A stretch of 64,000 bases of DNA. Origin: Edaphochlamys debaryana. Lineage: Eukaryota > Chlorophyta > Chlorophyceae > Chlamydomonadales. The number at the start of each line of letters is the position of its first letter. Positions within the stretch are counted from its first letter, which is position 1. The stretch spans positions 372,001 to 436,000 of the forward strand of contig JAEHOE010000107.1 in assembly GCA_016858145.1 (NCBI GenBank). Direction: 5' to 3'. Below, one piece after another: positions 1-11,714 of this stretch. Position numbers and translations under genes: made by a program. A model generated the notes under the pieces. It had not been told where the DNA came from, searched no databases, and saw only the letters and a list, made by a program, of their open reading frames with translations.

Positions 1-1206
1 AGCAAGGAGGAGCGCATCAGAAGCGCCGCGGGCTCTAAAGGGTGAAGCGATGCCGCGGGTGATGGCAGGAGGCAAGCGGAAGTACATTCGTCAGATGCAG
101 CGTACTTGAGGGTGGACTGCAGCACCCTCAGCAGCACCCTCAACAGCAGCCTGCCCCACCTCGGGCTCAGTTGATGGATGGGTCCCGATTCTGGGGCCGC
201 TCGGAGCGCTTCGGTGATAACCTGTGCCGGCATGTGACTTGCGCAGCCATCAGCAAAGCCGCACACAGAGCTGCGCGGTAATCGATGGCGATGATAGAAC
301 TCCCACGGCGAGAAATTCGGTCGCAGCTGCAGTGCACCCCACCCCGGACTCGGCTGCAACCCCCTCCGCCTTCCACCAGCCCTACCAGCGGCCGCTCTTC
401 TTCCCCGCGCCACCTCGCACACCCCCGACCCTCACCCTGCTCTGAACACCATCCCCACAGGCAAGGTAGCTGACGCCGCCGATGCAGTCGGCTCCGCCGT
501 GGAGAAGGCGTTCGACAAGGTCGGCGACGCGGCGGAGGCCGCGGCCACGGCAACAGTGGACGCGGTGAAGGACGCCGCCAGCTCCGCGGCGGACGCGGTG
601 GAGGCGGCGGTGGACAAGACGGTGGAGGTGGCGCAGGACGTGGCGGCGGACGCCGAACGGGCCGTGGAGGCCGCCACCGACGCCGTGACCGATACCGCGC
701 AGGAGGCCGCCGCTGACGTGGACCGGGCCGTGGACAACGCGCAGAACGCCGTGATCGACGGCGCTGACGCGGTGCGCGCAGGGAGGGACACAGCACACAG
801 GGGCTCTGGCGCAGGCTCAAGGGAAGATTGCCAGCATGAGGAGAGCGTGGGGAGCCTCCCGACGCCCAGTGCCGCTAGTGCACTGCCTGCCTTTGCTTAG
901 CGTCCGCCCTTGTGCTTCCGCGCGACCTGCAACTAGCATATCTGACCTTGAATGTCTATCCTTCCGCCGCAGGTGGCCGACGAGGCCGCGGCTGTGGAGC
1001 AGGCGGCCGACCCCATCGCCAAGGAGCCTAGCCAGGGTGGGGACGGGGGCTACCAGGCGGCGACCAGCGGGAACCTGGACGGAGGGTACCAGTCCACGTA
1101 CCAGCCTGCAACCAGCGGCGGCCTGGAGGCCCCCGAGGCGCCCGCGGCCGAGGGCTCCCTCAGCGGGCAGGCGCCCCAGAAGAAGAGCACGTCCCAGCTT
1201 GAATGA
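1..1206 (+). CDS. Alanine-rich amphipathic-helix protein, 3' part of gene
   Basis: Two exons are clear: 461-771 (acceptor CCCCACAG, donor GCG|GTGCGC) and 973-1206 (acceptor CCGCCGCAG, stop TGA at 1204-1206), joined in phase 0. Earlier exon(s) lie at 1-41 or outside the window; the start is not visible. The first exon encodes about 100 residues dominated by Ala, Val, Asp and Glu, with short motifs such as AADAV and AAVDKTVE repeating every 7 to 11 residues, as in LEA-like or apolipoprotein-like amphipathic helices. The second exon has a Gly/Tyr/Gln-rich pair of related stretches (GGYQAATSG and STYQPATSG) and a Lys-rich tail. I recognise no enzyme domain. Such proteins are often stress or membrane/lipid-surface associated, but that is inference from composition only. 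A TGTAA signal lies 500 bases downstream. Confidence 0.6.
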
Positions 1207-1705
1207 GCGATGCGCGCAAGCTAGCGCAGCCCGTGCGTCACGCCTGGCAAGCTAGACTCATGGGCTTGGGGACGAGGGGGAGGGGAGTGGGGTGTGATCA
1301 AACTATTTGAACCTGGTGAGCGGCGGCCTGGTGGACGAGGCGTCAACTGGAGGACGGCGCCTGGAGCATATCTGCGGCACACGGCGGGCTGATGCAAACA
1401 TGTATCAGGCTATTGTGAGTGGGGCTATGACAGGCTGTGACAAGGACTGATTGGGGCTGGACCCCGTGACTCCAGGGCCAGAGCGGGGCCGACTCCGCAT
1501 ATAATGGGCCGCAGCGTGGCTTTCTGACCTTTGACTCCCTTGACCTTTACGACGTTGTTTGCAAACTTCACTTGACTTTCTTCTATTCCTGGACCTGTCT
1601 CATGTGATTCTTGCCTTCCCTGACCCTTTGGACACGGTTGTATTACGTCGAGTATGTACCCATGACGGCCGCATGGCCGGCTTCGGTTGGGGAATTCCCC
1701 GTGCG

Positions 1706-1710
1706 TGTAA
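1706..1710 (+). terminator. TGTAA polyadenylation signal of the Ala-rich gene
   Basis: TGTAA is the usual poly(A) signal in chlorophycean algae. This copy is 500 bases past the stop at 1206, a normal 3' UTR length in this group. Rest of 1207-2169: no coding signal seen. Confidence 0.4.
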
Positions 1711-2169
1711 CCTTATGCCAGATGCAGGCTCCCTTTGTTGCCGCACACGGTGCTCCGTGCTCGCGTGCTGCGCACACCACACCAAACTGGCAGCCTTTCA
1801 TCAGGAATCAAGTTGCCCTCGGGTTCGCTTCAGTGCAGGTGACATCCGTGCTGCCCCCTCAACGAGGCGGCCAGGCTAATGCTCTCGTTGCAAGTAAGTT
1901 TGAACCATGCTACCCTCTCCTCGCTCAGGCTCTGTGTGCACTTCCACATTCCAGGTAGAAGATACCCCGGAGGCACAGACCCCATTGGCGCGGGGTGAAG
2001 CGGGGCGCCCACACAGCCTCTGCATCCTTGGCGCCTTCCAGGCACAGGCCCTCCCTTCCTCCTTTGCAGTTCCTAAGCCCATCGCTTGCCAGCTCCTGGC
2101 CCTCCACGTGTCTGGCTTCGCTCCGGGGACCCTCCTCGCCATAGTCCGTTCATGCATACCTTCTCATCA

Positions 2170-2174
2170 TTACA
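2170..2174 (-). terminator. TGTAA polyadenylation signal of the histone deacetylase gene
   Basis: TTACA on the plus strand, i.e. TGTAA on the minus strand, 76 bases beyond the stop codon at 2250-2252. Confidence 0.5.
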
Positions 2175-2249
2175 TCTCTGCCGGCGGCGCTCACTCCGCA
2201 CGCTCTTGCACCACGGTCTGCATTGCTCCGGGACTTGCGTCTCAGCCCC

Positions 2250-3951
2250 TCATGCCCCCAGCCCGTACGCCTCCCACAGCTCCGCCGCTGCCCGGTGCAG
2301 GTGCAGGTGGCGCTCCGCCAGCACGGTCAGGTCCTCGTCATAGCCGCCCCCAACGTAGCCAGCCACCGGTATCTGCGGCAAGGGCAAACGGGGCGTCGCT
2401 CACCACCAGCCTACGGGTGCCTATCAGCACTCGGCCAGGTGCTTGAGGCAGCACACAGCATACAGCAGAACCTGAGGCCTCGTGCCCCTTCGTATCTGGA
2501 TCTCACCTCGAAGGCCAGGCACGTGTCCAGCACCAGTCGCTCCCTCCGCGCCAGGCCCGCATCGGTGAGCGCAAGACGGCCCAGAGCATCTGACACGTGC
2601 GGATCCACGCCAGCGTCGTACAGGACCAGATCAGGCTTGAAATTACGTAGCACGTCCGGCAGGACAGATCCAACCGTCGCCAGATACGCGTCGTCCGCTG
2701 TGTTGTCCGGCAGAGCCAGATCGAGCGTGGACCGTTGCTTGCGGGCAGGGAAGTTGGAGGCTGCGTGCACGGAAAGCGTGAAGACCTCTCGCCGGTCCTG
2801 GAAGCAGACCGCTGTGCCATCGCCCTGGTGTGAAAGGTAAGGGTGCCGCTCGGTCACGTCAGGGCACATGGTGGGAGCGCAAGCCCGGCTCGTTCCACAG
2901 AGGCCAAAGTGCAGTAGATGAGGACCCAAACATCCCCGGTAGCTTTAGCACCGGCAAGTGGAAGCGCGTACTAGCAACACCTGCGACCCCTGAAACGCTC
3001 TGCCTCGCGCCCAGCCCCCCACCTGGTGCACGTCCAGGTCCAGGATGAGCACCCGCTGGACCCCGCCCTCGGCCAGCAGCAGCTCCGTGGTGACCTGGGC
3101 GGGAGGAACCGCAGGCATGCACGGTGAGGCGAGGGTGGGCAGCTTGGTCGCCCAACACCTGGGCCGGTGAAACATTCGCGAACTTTGTCAAAGAGCCGGA
3201 AAGCTGTCTTTCTGAGCTGGTGTGCTCGCGCTATGAACGTTAGGCGAGGCACGCGCAGTTGCGGCAGCGGCCCGTAGACTCTGTTGCCGATAGCCATCCC
3301 GCACAACTCACCGCCAGGTCGTTCAGGATGCAGAACCCCGAGCCGAAGGTGGGGAAGGCGTGGTGCGTGCCGCCTGCCGTGTTGACGGCCAGGCCGTGGC
3401 GGAGCGCTAGGCGGGCCGTCAGCAGGGTGCCGGCCACCTCGGCCTTGGTGCGGCGGACCTGTGTGGATGAGAAAAGCCTCAAACTCAGCCCTTATCTAGC
3501 CTTCAAGGCAATATCTCGGTGGTACTCCCACGGTACGCGGGCTCAAGCGTACCGTTGACACGACCGCTGCTGCTGCTCCTAGTCTGGTGCACACGCGTGA
3601 GGGGCCAAGCATCCGGCCCAGCCCGTTTGCTCACCAGCGTGGGAGTGCGCGTGACGGCGCCGAACCCGATCCGCCGCACCCGCTCCTCATCCAGGGAGCA
3701 GTCGGAGAAGGCGCGCAGGTAGTCGGCGTCGTGGACCTGGGGGCGAGATGGGAGCGTGGGCATGGGTTGAGCAGTAGAAATGCCATGCAAAGGTATAAAA
3801 GTGCAAAGCAAAGGTGTGGGTATGGAAAAGGCTGAGCTCTCCTTGTCAGCTCCTCCAAGCCAAGCCCCCACAGCCAAGCCCCGCGTCCAAGCTCGACGGC
3901 CAAGCATCCATGGCCCCGGTCCCACCCTTCCAGGCCCCCCATCAAACCGAG

Positions 3952-3989
<38 letters not shown>

Positions 3990-4839
3990 ACACTAACACG
4001 CATGCATCCCAAGACGCCCCTCCCTCACCAGCAGAAACTCCTCGTCCGTGGGCAGGCGCTCCGGGCGGTGCACCTGGTCGGCCGTGGCAATGCCCTGCAG
4101 CGGCGTCCCGAGGCGAGTACGGGTCTTGCGGGACTGGGCCAGCTGCTAGCATTGGCAGGCAGGGCATGCGCGTTTGGCGCCACGAGAGGCACACAGCACA
4201 GCTGTGCAGGCCCAGCGAGGCTACCCGAGGCCCGCACAGCTCAGCCTTGCGAGGTGGCCTGGCTCTTGCCCGGTCCGTCATGGATTTAGGTTCCGTGCTC
4301 GTCCCACCTGTTCCAGTGCGAGCTCAAAGATGCGTTTGAACACGCCCTGGCGGAGGACGGAGGCAGTGCGACGACGGGAGGACGTCGCGGTACGGCACAG
4401 GTGGGGGTGCGGCCTGTAGCTGTGCCAGACCATCGTAAAGTGCACGTGCGTGTAGGACATGGCGAACTGAGCTTCACATGCCGGCGAGCTAGACGTGTGC
4501 TTCAGGGCATGTGGCACCACCCATCCACACTTGCCACCTCCGCCGCCCTACCATGGGGAACCTGTGGCCGGGCGGCAGCTGTGGAGCGCTGTAGTCCTCG
4601 TCATACACCACCGGGAGGTTTGGGCGTGCACGTCCTGAAGTCGCGGGTCCGGGCCCGAGCGAGGAGGCCGCGAAGGTGCGGGTGGGAGGCGTGGCTGAGG
4701 GGCCACTCCACGACGGCGTCAGTCCTCCAGCGTTGGCCGGCAGCACCCCCCGCAACTTCGGACACCAGGGCAGTGAGCCGCTTCTGCTTCTGGCCTGCCA
4801 TAGCTGCTGGCACAAGCGCGTGCCTTGGCGCGGGAGCAT
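2250..4839 (-). CDS. Class IV (HDAC11/HDA2-like) histone deacetylase
   Basis: Eight exons, all phase 0: 4839-4552, 4346-4308, 4094-4029, 3736-3635, 3458-3312, 3094-3023, 2824-2507, 2372-2250; predicted 384 residues. Zn-dependent deacetylase removing acetyl groups from lysines. After an N-terminal extension rich in Ser/Arg/Pro (about 75 residues, resembling an organelle transit peptide) the class IV opening motif [20 protein letters not shown] appears near residues 77-96. The active-site motifs are intact: GGTHHAF (HH about 197-198), LDLDVHQGDGT (metal ligands about D235 and H237), YDAGVDPH (third ligand about D312) and GGGY (catalytic Tyr about 355). The length fits compact class IV enzymes. 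The ATG at 4839 was chosen because it begins the open frame running into the first conserved motif. The third intron holds a 35-base homopolymer. Start and organelle targeting are less certain than the enzyme class. Confidence 0.88.
3955..3989. repeat. 35-base poly-C tract in a deacetylase intron
   Basis: Uninterrupted C run on the plus strand, so poly-G in the nascent deacetylase transcript. It lies inside the intron 4028-3737. Similar C homopolymers occur at 33316-33330, 40335-40362 and 45046-45060. Confidence 0.9.
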
Positions 4840-5623
4840 GGGATGGGATGGTCGACAAGAGCCAGTACGCTGTGCCCAAGTGTGGTGAAATTGACACCAA
4901 GGCTTCTGCTCTTTACATTTGCGTGTATGGGAGGCAGGGTGTTGAGCCAGGGCTTTAAAGGCGGGAAAACGCTTGTACGCACTGCCGCTGTCGTCGCAGG
5001 TTGGGTATAGGAGAAGGTTCTTACAGCACGCAGAGGGAGAGGCGGGGTGCGGGGGCTGTCTGCGATGGCCGATGACCGCCCAGACCTGGGGCGGCGACTT
5101 CCCGTGCGCGGCCCCTTTACAACCTCGAGCAACCCATACAAGCTCTCTTATACCTACCTTACACGTACAGGCACGCAGGCAGACCCCTAGCCCGCAATAC
5201 AGACAAACCGAGGGCTTGCGCTGCACCCTGGAGCTGTGCGCCCTGGAGCGTGGAAGCCGGAAGGCTTCGGACCCGATAAGGCCCCCTGTCAAGGCCGTAT
5301 CAAGTCGGACAGCCACTTGGTGCAACAGCGTTGCGCGGCGGAGACCAGCGCATCACCAGCGCGAGGGGCCTACGCCAGCCTTGGCGCGGAGCCTGGCACC
5401 GGCAACACGCAGAGGCTACACACGTGTTCGCCAAACCGGCTAGAGTCGCAGCGTGGTGCCGGGTGAAGCGGCAAAGTCCCCGGGCTCGACTCTGGGAGCC
5501 CTCGGGCCCAACGTCGCCAGCAGTCACGACCGACCGAGACGGCGCCTCTGCACACCTGGCGCTCTTCAGTCCCTCTAACAGACTCACACTACACGGGGGT
5601 GGCGGCAGTCACCAACAGACGAT
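4840..5623. promoter_or_regulatory. Shared divergent 5' region between deacetylase and Reb1-like genes
   Basis: The deacetylase start codon (4839, minus) and the Reb1-like start codon (5624, plus) face away from each other across 784 bases. No convincing coding exon was seen here. Both promoters and 5' UTRs must fall in this interval; I see no clear TATA element. Confidence 0.4.
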
Positions 5624-8600
5624 ATGGAGGTGGATACGGGGGAGCTAGTCCCCGACATGCACGGGCATGACCCGCACGAACACCTCGTCGGCTTCAATGC
5701 AGCGGCCCATCACCCTGTTACGGGAGACCTCGCGCACGCCGCTGGGATCGGCGCGGGGGCGGGCATGGACCCGGTCGCCATCCAGGCGGTCATCGACCAT
5801 GCCCAGGCCATGCAGCATGCGCAGGCGGCCATCCAGCAGGCGCAGGCCGCTCTTGAGCAGCACGCCCAAGCGCTACAGGGGTCCCTCACATCACATGCGC
5901 TCGCCGTCGGTGTGGACACGTTGGCCCACAAGTCCGGCCTTGACCATGGCGGCGTCGTGCATCTCGGCGCGAACGCCGATCACAAGACTTCCCTGCAGGA
6001 CTCGCTGGAGGGTCTCGTCGCAGCGCAGGCGCAGCTGCAGCTTATGCCCGGAATCAGCATGCCGGACGCGGCCGCGGCTGCCCAGCTCCACTTCGCGGGC
6101 CTGATGCAGCAGGCGCTACAAGTCGTGGAGCAACACCAGCACCTCTCCCCGCTAGCACCTGGCGAATTCGCGACGCAACAGCAGGCGCTAATCGAGCAGG
6201 CCATGGCTCTGGCTGCGCTCAGCGGCCTCCCGACGCTTGACGCCAACGGCCAGCCAGCTTACGCCTCCGTCAACGACGCCGGGGCCGCTGCCGCCGCCGC
6301 GGCCGCGGCCGCGGCCGCCGTCGCAGCGGCGGCCAACGACCCCCGGACCGCCGGCCTCGGCCAGGCCTCCGGCCCCAACCAGCCTCATGGCGCGAGCCTG
6401 GGCGGGGTGGGCTCTGCGGGGGAAGAGGACGACGACGGACCGGCGGACACGGAGGGCGCGCAGGCGGCGGCGGGGGCGGCACCCGTGCCCGTCATCAAAC
6501 GGGAGCGGCGCAAGAAGGCGACGGGGGTGCATGCCTCAGCGGCGCACGCCAGGGGCGGCGCTGCCGGAGGTGCCGGCGCCGGTGGAGCGGATCGCAAGGG
6601 TCGGCGGAGGAGTGAGAAGAAGCGGAAGCGGGCGGAGCGGGAGATCCAGGTGGGCTGGGCTCGGGGCGGTCGGGCCTGAGAATGGGACTGGGCGCCGGAC
6701 TCATCCCTCTAGACGGCGGTGTACTAGGGATAGAGGCAGAGGTAGGATATTGCTGCTGGCCGCAACCTCTTGCTCGCGGTGGTTGACCGACCTGTGCAGG
6801 AGGCGGCGGTTGACGACGAGGAGGATGACGACGAGGAGGCTTACGGCAACGGCGGCGGCCTGGCGGCGGGCGGGATGGCCGGCGGCGGCGGCGCCGCCAT
6901 CAAGCTAGCCCGCGTTCACGCCCAGGCCGCCGCCGTTGCGGCGGCCGCCGCCATCGCGCCGCACATCCACAGCTTGGCAGCTGGCGCGTCAGGCCCCGGC
7001 GGTACATCATCGCAGCCAGGCGGCGGCGGCGGCGGCGGCGGCGACGGCGCCGCTGACGGCGGCCTGTCTGATGCCATCAATGCCCTCGACGCTGACGCCA
7101 CCTACGCCAATCAGGCCACGTCACTCGTGGCAGCGCTGCTGGCGGCGGCCGTGCCCGGCGGCGGCGGCGGCGGCTTCGCGGGCCTGGCGGGCTTCGGCCC
7201 GCTGCCGGGGCTGGCGGGGGCAGCTGGCGGCGTGCCAGGGCTGGATTCGCCGCTGCAGGGCTTGAACCTGGGCAGCCTGTTTGGGGGCACTGGGGCGTAC
7301 GGCTCCGCAGGGGGACCCGGGGGATACGGGGACCCGTCCCCGGCGCTGGGCGCGCTGCAGGAGGCGGTGGCGGCGGCGGCGGACCCCCAGGCGGCGGCGC
7401 AGGCCCACGCTGACGCAGCAGCGGCGGTAGCGGCGGCGGCAGCAGCGGCAGCGGCGGCAGCGCAGGCCCAGGCGCAGGCGGCGGCTGCCGCTGCCGTGGG
7501 GGCGCCGTCGGATGGGGCAGGGCGGTCTGGCGGCGGAACGGTGGGAGCGGCGGGCGGGGAGGGGCCGGCGCCGTCGCCTTCGGCGCAAGAGGCTCGGGCA
7601 CCGCGGGGTGGCCCCAAGCGGTGAGGCAGTTGTCATGTACTCGGTCACGTGTCATGACCTCTTGATGAACTCCTTCAAGGTCCTCCACTTGTCGGGCTCT
7701 GGGGCGGTTGTAAGTCCGCGCCTGCGAGCTCCTCAGCTTCATCTACGTCCCGGCATCCTCATGGCAATCTGAAAACCCACCAAGCCATTTCATCTGACTC
7801 TTCTCCAACATGCCTTCCCCCTCCCCCAGCATGACCGACATGTCATGGAACGAGGACCTGCAGCGGACCGACGTCAAGTCGGGGCCCTTCAGCCAGCAGG
7901 AGAGCGAGGCGGCGCGCGCTGCGGCCAAGCAGTACGCGCAGGTGAGGCGGCGGCGTGGGCCGTTGGGTTGGGTGTCGGGGGACGCAGGGAATGTGGGTCG
8001 GGGCGTGGGGGGTGCGGCCGAGGCTTTGGGGAAAGGGGGTTTGAGCGTGGGCTGCCTGCATGGAAGACCACCCCCAAGCTGCCGCTTCGCCGACGGTACG
8101 CCTTCCCCATCCCCGGCCCTCAACCCCTCCATCCCCAGGCGCACGGCAGGAGCTGCACGGACTGGTCGTGGATGTTCAGCCTGCAGCGAGAGGTACGGCC
8201 CTGGGCAAAGAAAGGGGCAAGAGGAGCGGTCCAGGGGAAGGGTCCAGGGGAAGGGTCCAGCTCAAGAGCGGGGCAGCTGTGCCATAGTCTTTCACAAGCC
8301 AGTGTGGAACGGGGCCCCAACACAAGAGAGCGTGCCCCCTCTCTAACGCTCATGGCAACCCGCGCGCTGTCGTACCCACGTGGCTGCAGGGCATGCACGG
8401 CATGATCACCATGATCTCCAAGGCCGTACCGCACCGCACGCGCAAGAGCCTGTGGGCGCACCTCACGCGCGTGCTGCACTCGGGCAACTACAAGGTGAGA
8501 CACGAGGTTGCGTCCTTTTCGCCCCCATTCCGATTCCAGCCGCCCCCCGCGGGTCCAGAAGCTTCAAACCGGTCAGCATCGCCTGCCGCCACTGACCCAC

Positions 8601-10838
8601 TCGCCATCGCCCCAACCACCACCTGCCCGCCAACCGTCAACCGCCAACCGCCGCAGGGCCACTTCACGCCCGAGGAGGACCAGCGGCTGCTGGACCTGGT
8701 GGAGGCGCACGGCCGCAAGTGGAAGCTGGTCGGCACGGAGCTGGGGCGGCTGCCGGAGCAGTGCCGCGACCGCTGGCGGCACATCGGCATCAGCCAGCAG
8801 CGGGCGACGGGTGGGTGGCGGGTTGGGGCGCAGCGGCCGTGCTCGGCGGGAGGCGGAGGGATTGGATGGCACGGGGCCGGGCGGAACACGGGTTGCGCGA
8901 GGGGCATGGCTTTGAGGACGGGGTACAGGGATGCGTGGGTTGTATTGCCCGAGCGGCACGTTGACCCGCCGTCGTCCGTCAGGAGTCCCGACCCCGTGTC
9001 CCGGCCCCTTTCCGGGTCCATTCCCGCCCCTTGCCAGGCCCTTGGAGTCAAGAGGAGATGGCGAAGCTCCAGCAGATTGTCAGCGAGCACCTCGACCACA
9101 AGCAGCGGACCGAGGCAACCGTCGACTCTGGCCTCGCCCTGGCGGCGGCGGCGCTGGCGGCGGCCGGCGGCGCGACGGCGGCGGGGCTGCCTGGCGGCGG
9201 CGCCGTCGACGCGGCGGCGGCGCGCGCGGGCAAGGGCGGCCGCGGCGCGGCGCACGCTGTCGGGGCCGGGGCTGGAGGCAGCGGGGCAGGTGGCGGCGGG
9301 GGAGCCATGGCAGCGGCGGGGGGCCTGGGAGCCGGAATCAACAACAACACTACGAGGAGAATACTCCTGGACGGAATCAATTGGGAGCACGTGGCGGCAC
9401 GCATGGGCAGCCGCAACCCGCAGCAGTGCAAGGAGAAGTGGTGAGGCCGGGGCCGCGACCGCGCGAGCGCTGCAATCGGAGGGATGGGCTGCCCGTCTTG
9501 GCCGGGGCTGGTTGCGTGCGCAGAGCGCCAAGCGGGTGAGGATGCAGCAAAATCCCCCAGTCACACCTCATGCCCATGTCCGCCCACCCTTTCCACCACC
9601 TCCCTCCCCAGGTACGACGCGCTGTGCCCCTCCATGGTCACCCGCGGCGACTGGAGCGTGGGCGACGACCGGCGCATGCTGCGGTCCATGATGCTGAGCG
9701 GCGCGGCGCAGGAGTGGCAGGTCAACTGGGACACTCTGGTGGAGGGGCGCACGGCGGGGCAGGTGCGCAGTTGGAGAGGGGGTGAGGGTGCGGAGGGTGC
9801 GGCCAGTACAGTGGGAAGGGGGCACAGCGGGTGCAGGTGGTTGAGGACTGGAAGGGCAGGTGGCAGAGATACACGCTCACAAGTCACAGCGCTGCAGCGC
9901 CCATGGGCTGGTTGTTTTGGGCGACCAAGGTTCGCCCACTTCCCCCCACGCTGGCCGTCTCGTCCTGCCCCCATCCCCTCTCCCGAACCCCACCCCCGAA
10001 CCCCCAACCCCTGCCCCCGCCCTCCCCACCTCCCCGCAGTGCAAGCGGCGCTGGCGGCTGATGCTCAAGTGCGTGCCCGACCACCGCAACATGGAGTTCA
10101 GCGCGCTGCTGGGCATCGCGGTGGACAAGTGGGCGCCCAAGCTGAGGGGCATGCAGGTGCGGCACGGGCGGCGGGGAGGGTGCTGGGCACGGGGCGGGAG
10201 CGCCGGGGTAAGGGAAGCTGGGGCGAGGGGCTGTGGGCATGTGAGGGGAGGGGCAGCGCCATACGGGCAACGGCTGTCCCTTGTGGAGGCTGTGGTTACT
10301 GCGGCTCTGGTCACGTTTCACGTTGGAGAGTACCGTTATGCTGGTGCTGGGCCGGAGGGTGCAACCGGCATGAGCATGCCTACCAGCCAGCGCACATGAG
10401 ACGCTCCCTCTTCTCTACCGCCGCCCCCCACAGGCCTCCGGGGCCTCGCAGCACCCCGACGCCCTGCAGCACCAGAGCGACTTCCTGCACCAGGCCCTCA
10501 TCGCCCAGGCCCAGGCCATGGGCCTCAGCGTCGGCGCCGACGGCAGCGCCGCCGCCGCCAGCGCGGGCATGGACGCCGCCGCGGCGCTGGGCCTGACGGA
10601 GGCGCAGCAGCAGGCGGTCGCTGCCGCCGCGGCGGCGGCGGCGATGGCGGCGGGCGGGCAGGACGGGTCTGGGCCGGGGCACTTGATGGGGCTGTCTGGG
10701 TTGGACCCCCAGCAGCAGCACTTGGTGGGCGCGAATCCGGAGATGCTGGCGGCGGCGGCGGCCGCCGCGGCGGCGGCGGCGGCGGCGGCGGCGGGAGGAC
10801 TGGTCCCCGAGCCGCGTGCCGCGCTGGGGTGCAGCTGA
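5624..10838 (+). CDS. Reb1/TTF1-like Myb-domain DNA-binding protein
   Basis: Ten exons: 5624-6649, 6800-7620, 7830-7941, 8139-8192, 8390-8494, 8657-8810, 9038-9440, 9612-9762, 10040-10156, 10434-10838; predicted 1,115 residues. The N-terminal 600 residues are low-complexity (Ala, Gln, Gly, an acidic DDEEDDDEEA patch) with a strongly basic nuclear-localisation-like stretch ending exon 1 (RKGRRRSEKKRKRAER). The conserved part starts near residue 620: a region ending RTRKSLWAHLTRVLH, then a Myb repeat (HFTPEEDQRLLDLVEAHGRK then CRDRWRHI), then PWSQEE, then INWEHVAARMGSR followed by QQCKEKW, and CKRRWRLM. This order is typical of the Reb1/TTF-I/DMTF1 family, which binds rDNA or Pol II terminator sites. 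A large Ala/Gly insertion (about residues 785-865) splits one Myb repeat. Exon phases all close. Transcription-termination function is by family analogy. Confidence 0.82.
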
Positions 10839-11714
10839 CAAGGGCGGGGTGACGGGGGAGGCGTGCACGAGGGGAGGGCGGGTGAGGGTAGCCAGGCGGC
10901 TTGGGGGACATCAGAGAAAGTTCAGAGATGGAGGGTTGGGTTCGAGAGCGGTCTGTGAGAGAGAGGTAGCGCACTTCGAGGGTCAAATGCGGCGGTTGTC
11001 AGGAGTCAGAGCAGTGGGGGCCACAAGAGACGCCGATACACCCAGATACGCAATGGGCGACGATAGGCAAAGCGCTGAGTAGCTGGTTGCAATGGTTGGA
11101 TACTGCTTGCTGTGTGTGGGTAGTTGTGAGTAGGACACGCTGAGTTTGCTACTGTGAGTTGGGCAGAGACATATGGATGCATATGCCCACTGGAGGAGCT
11201 GGAGTGCCCAAGTGGGTCGTCTAGGCACCGGGCTATGGATTTCTTACGGGTTGCGGTGACGCCGTATGTCTTTGGCCGGTAGCTAGTGGATTGGACTGCC
11301 CTTCTCAAGTCCGCCAGGCAATGACCAGACACGCGCGAGACTCTAACTAGCTTGGCGTGGGATTCCTTGGTACGTGGCAAGTCGGTCTGGGCGACATGTC
11401 GCTCGACATGGAACCCACGGCCCTCGGTGGCTCACCTCAGCGTCCTGTTGCGCCATGCCGGGCAATCGCTTGACCAGCTGAGTCACATGAAGCTGTGCAG
11501 GGCGTTGGTTCGTGAACGGCCGTCTCAGGAGTCGATACGGCAGTTGTTTGATCGGCCCCATGTCCAGCTTCCCAGCTTCCATCATGGCTGCCGCCTTTCC
11601 AGACAATAAAGAGTGCCACACCTTGCGACACCCTTTGAGCCTAACTTTACCAACCCAGCCGCGTCCGACTCTGCCACTCTGCCCGACAGCCCGACTGAGG
11701 CGCATCTGCTTAGG
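10839..11714. other. Intergenic region, no gene seen
   Basis: 3' flank of the Reb1-like gene and promoter of the cysteine-rich gene. Only short shadow frames; no TGTAA found, so the Reb1-like 3' end is undefined. Confidence 0.5.

Noticed and set aside
167..820. 217-codon minus-strand Arg/Pro-rich frame
   Set aside because: Antisense shadow of the Ala-rich exon; composition is GC-rich noise with no domain.
7077..7742. Minus-strand Pro-rich frames opposite the Reb1-like gene
   Set aside because: Mirror of Ala/Gly codon runs in the real exon.
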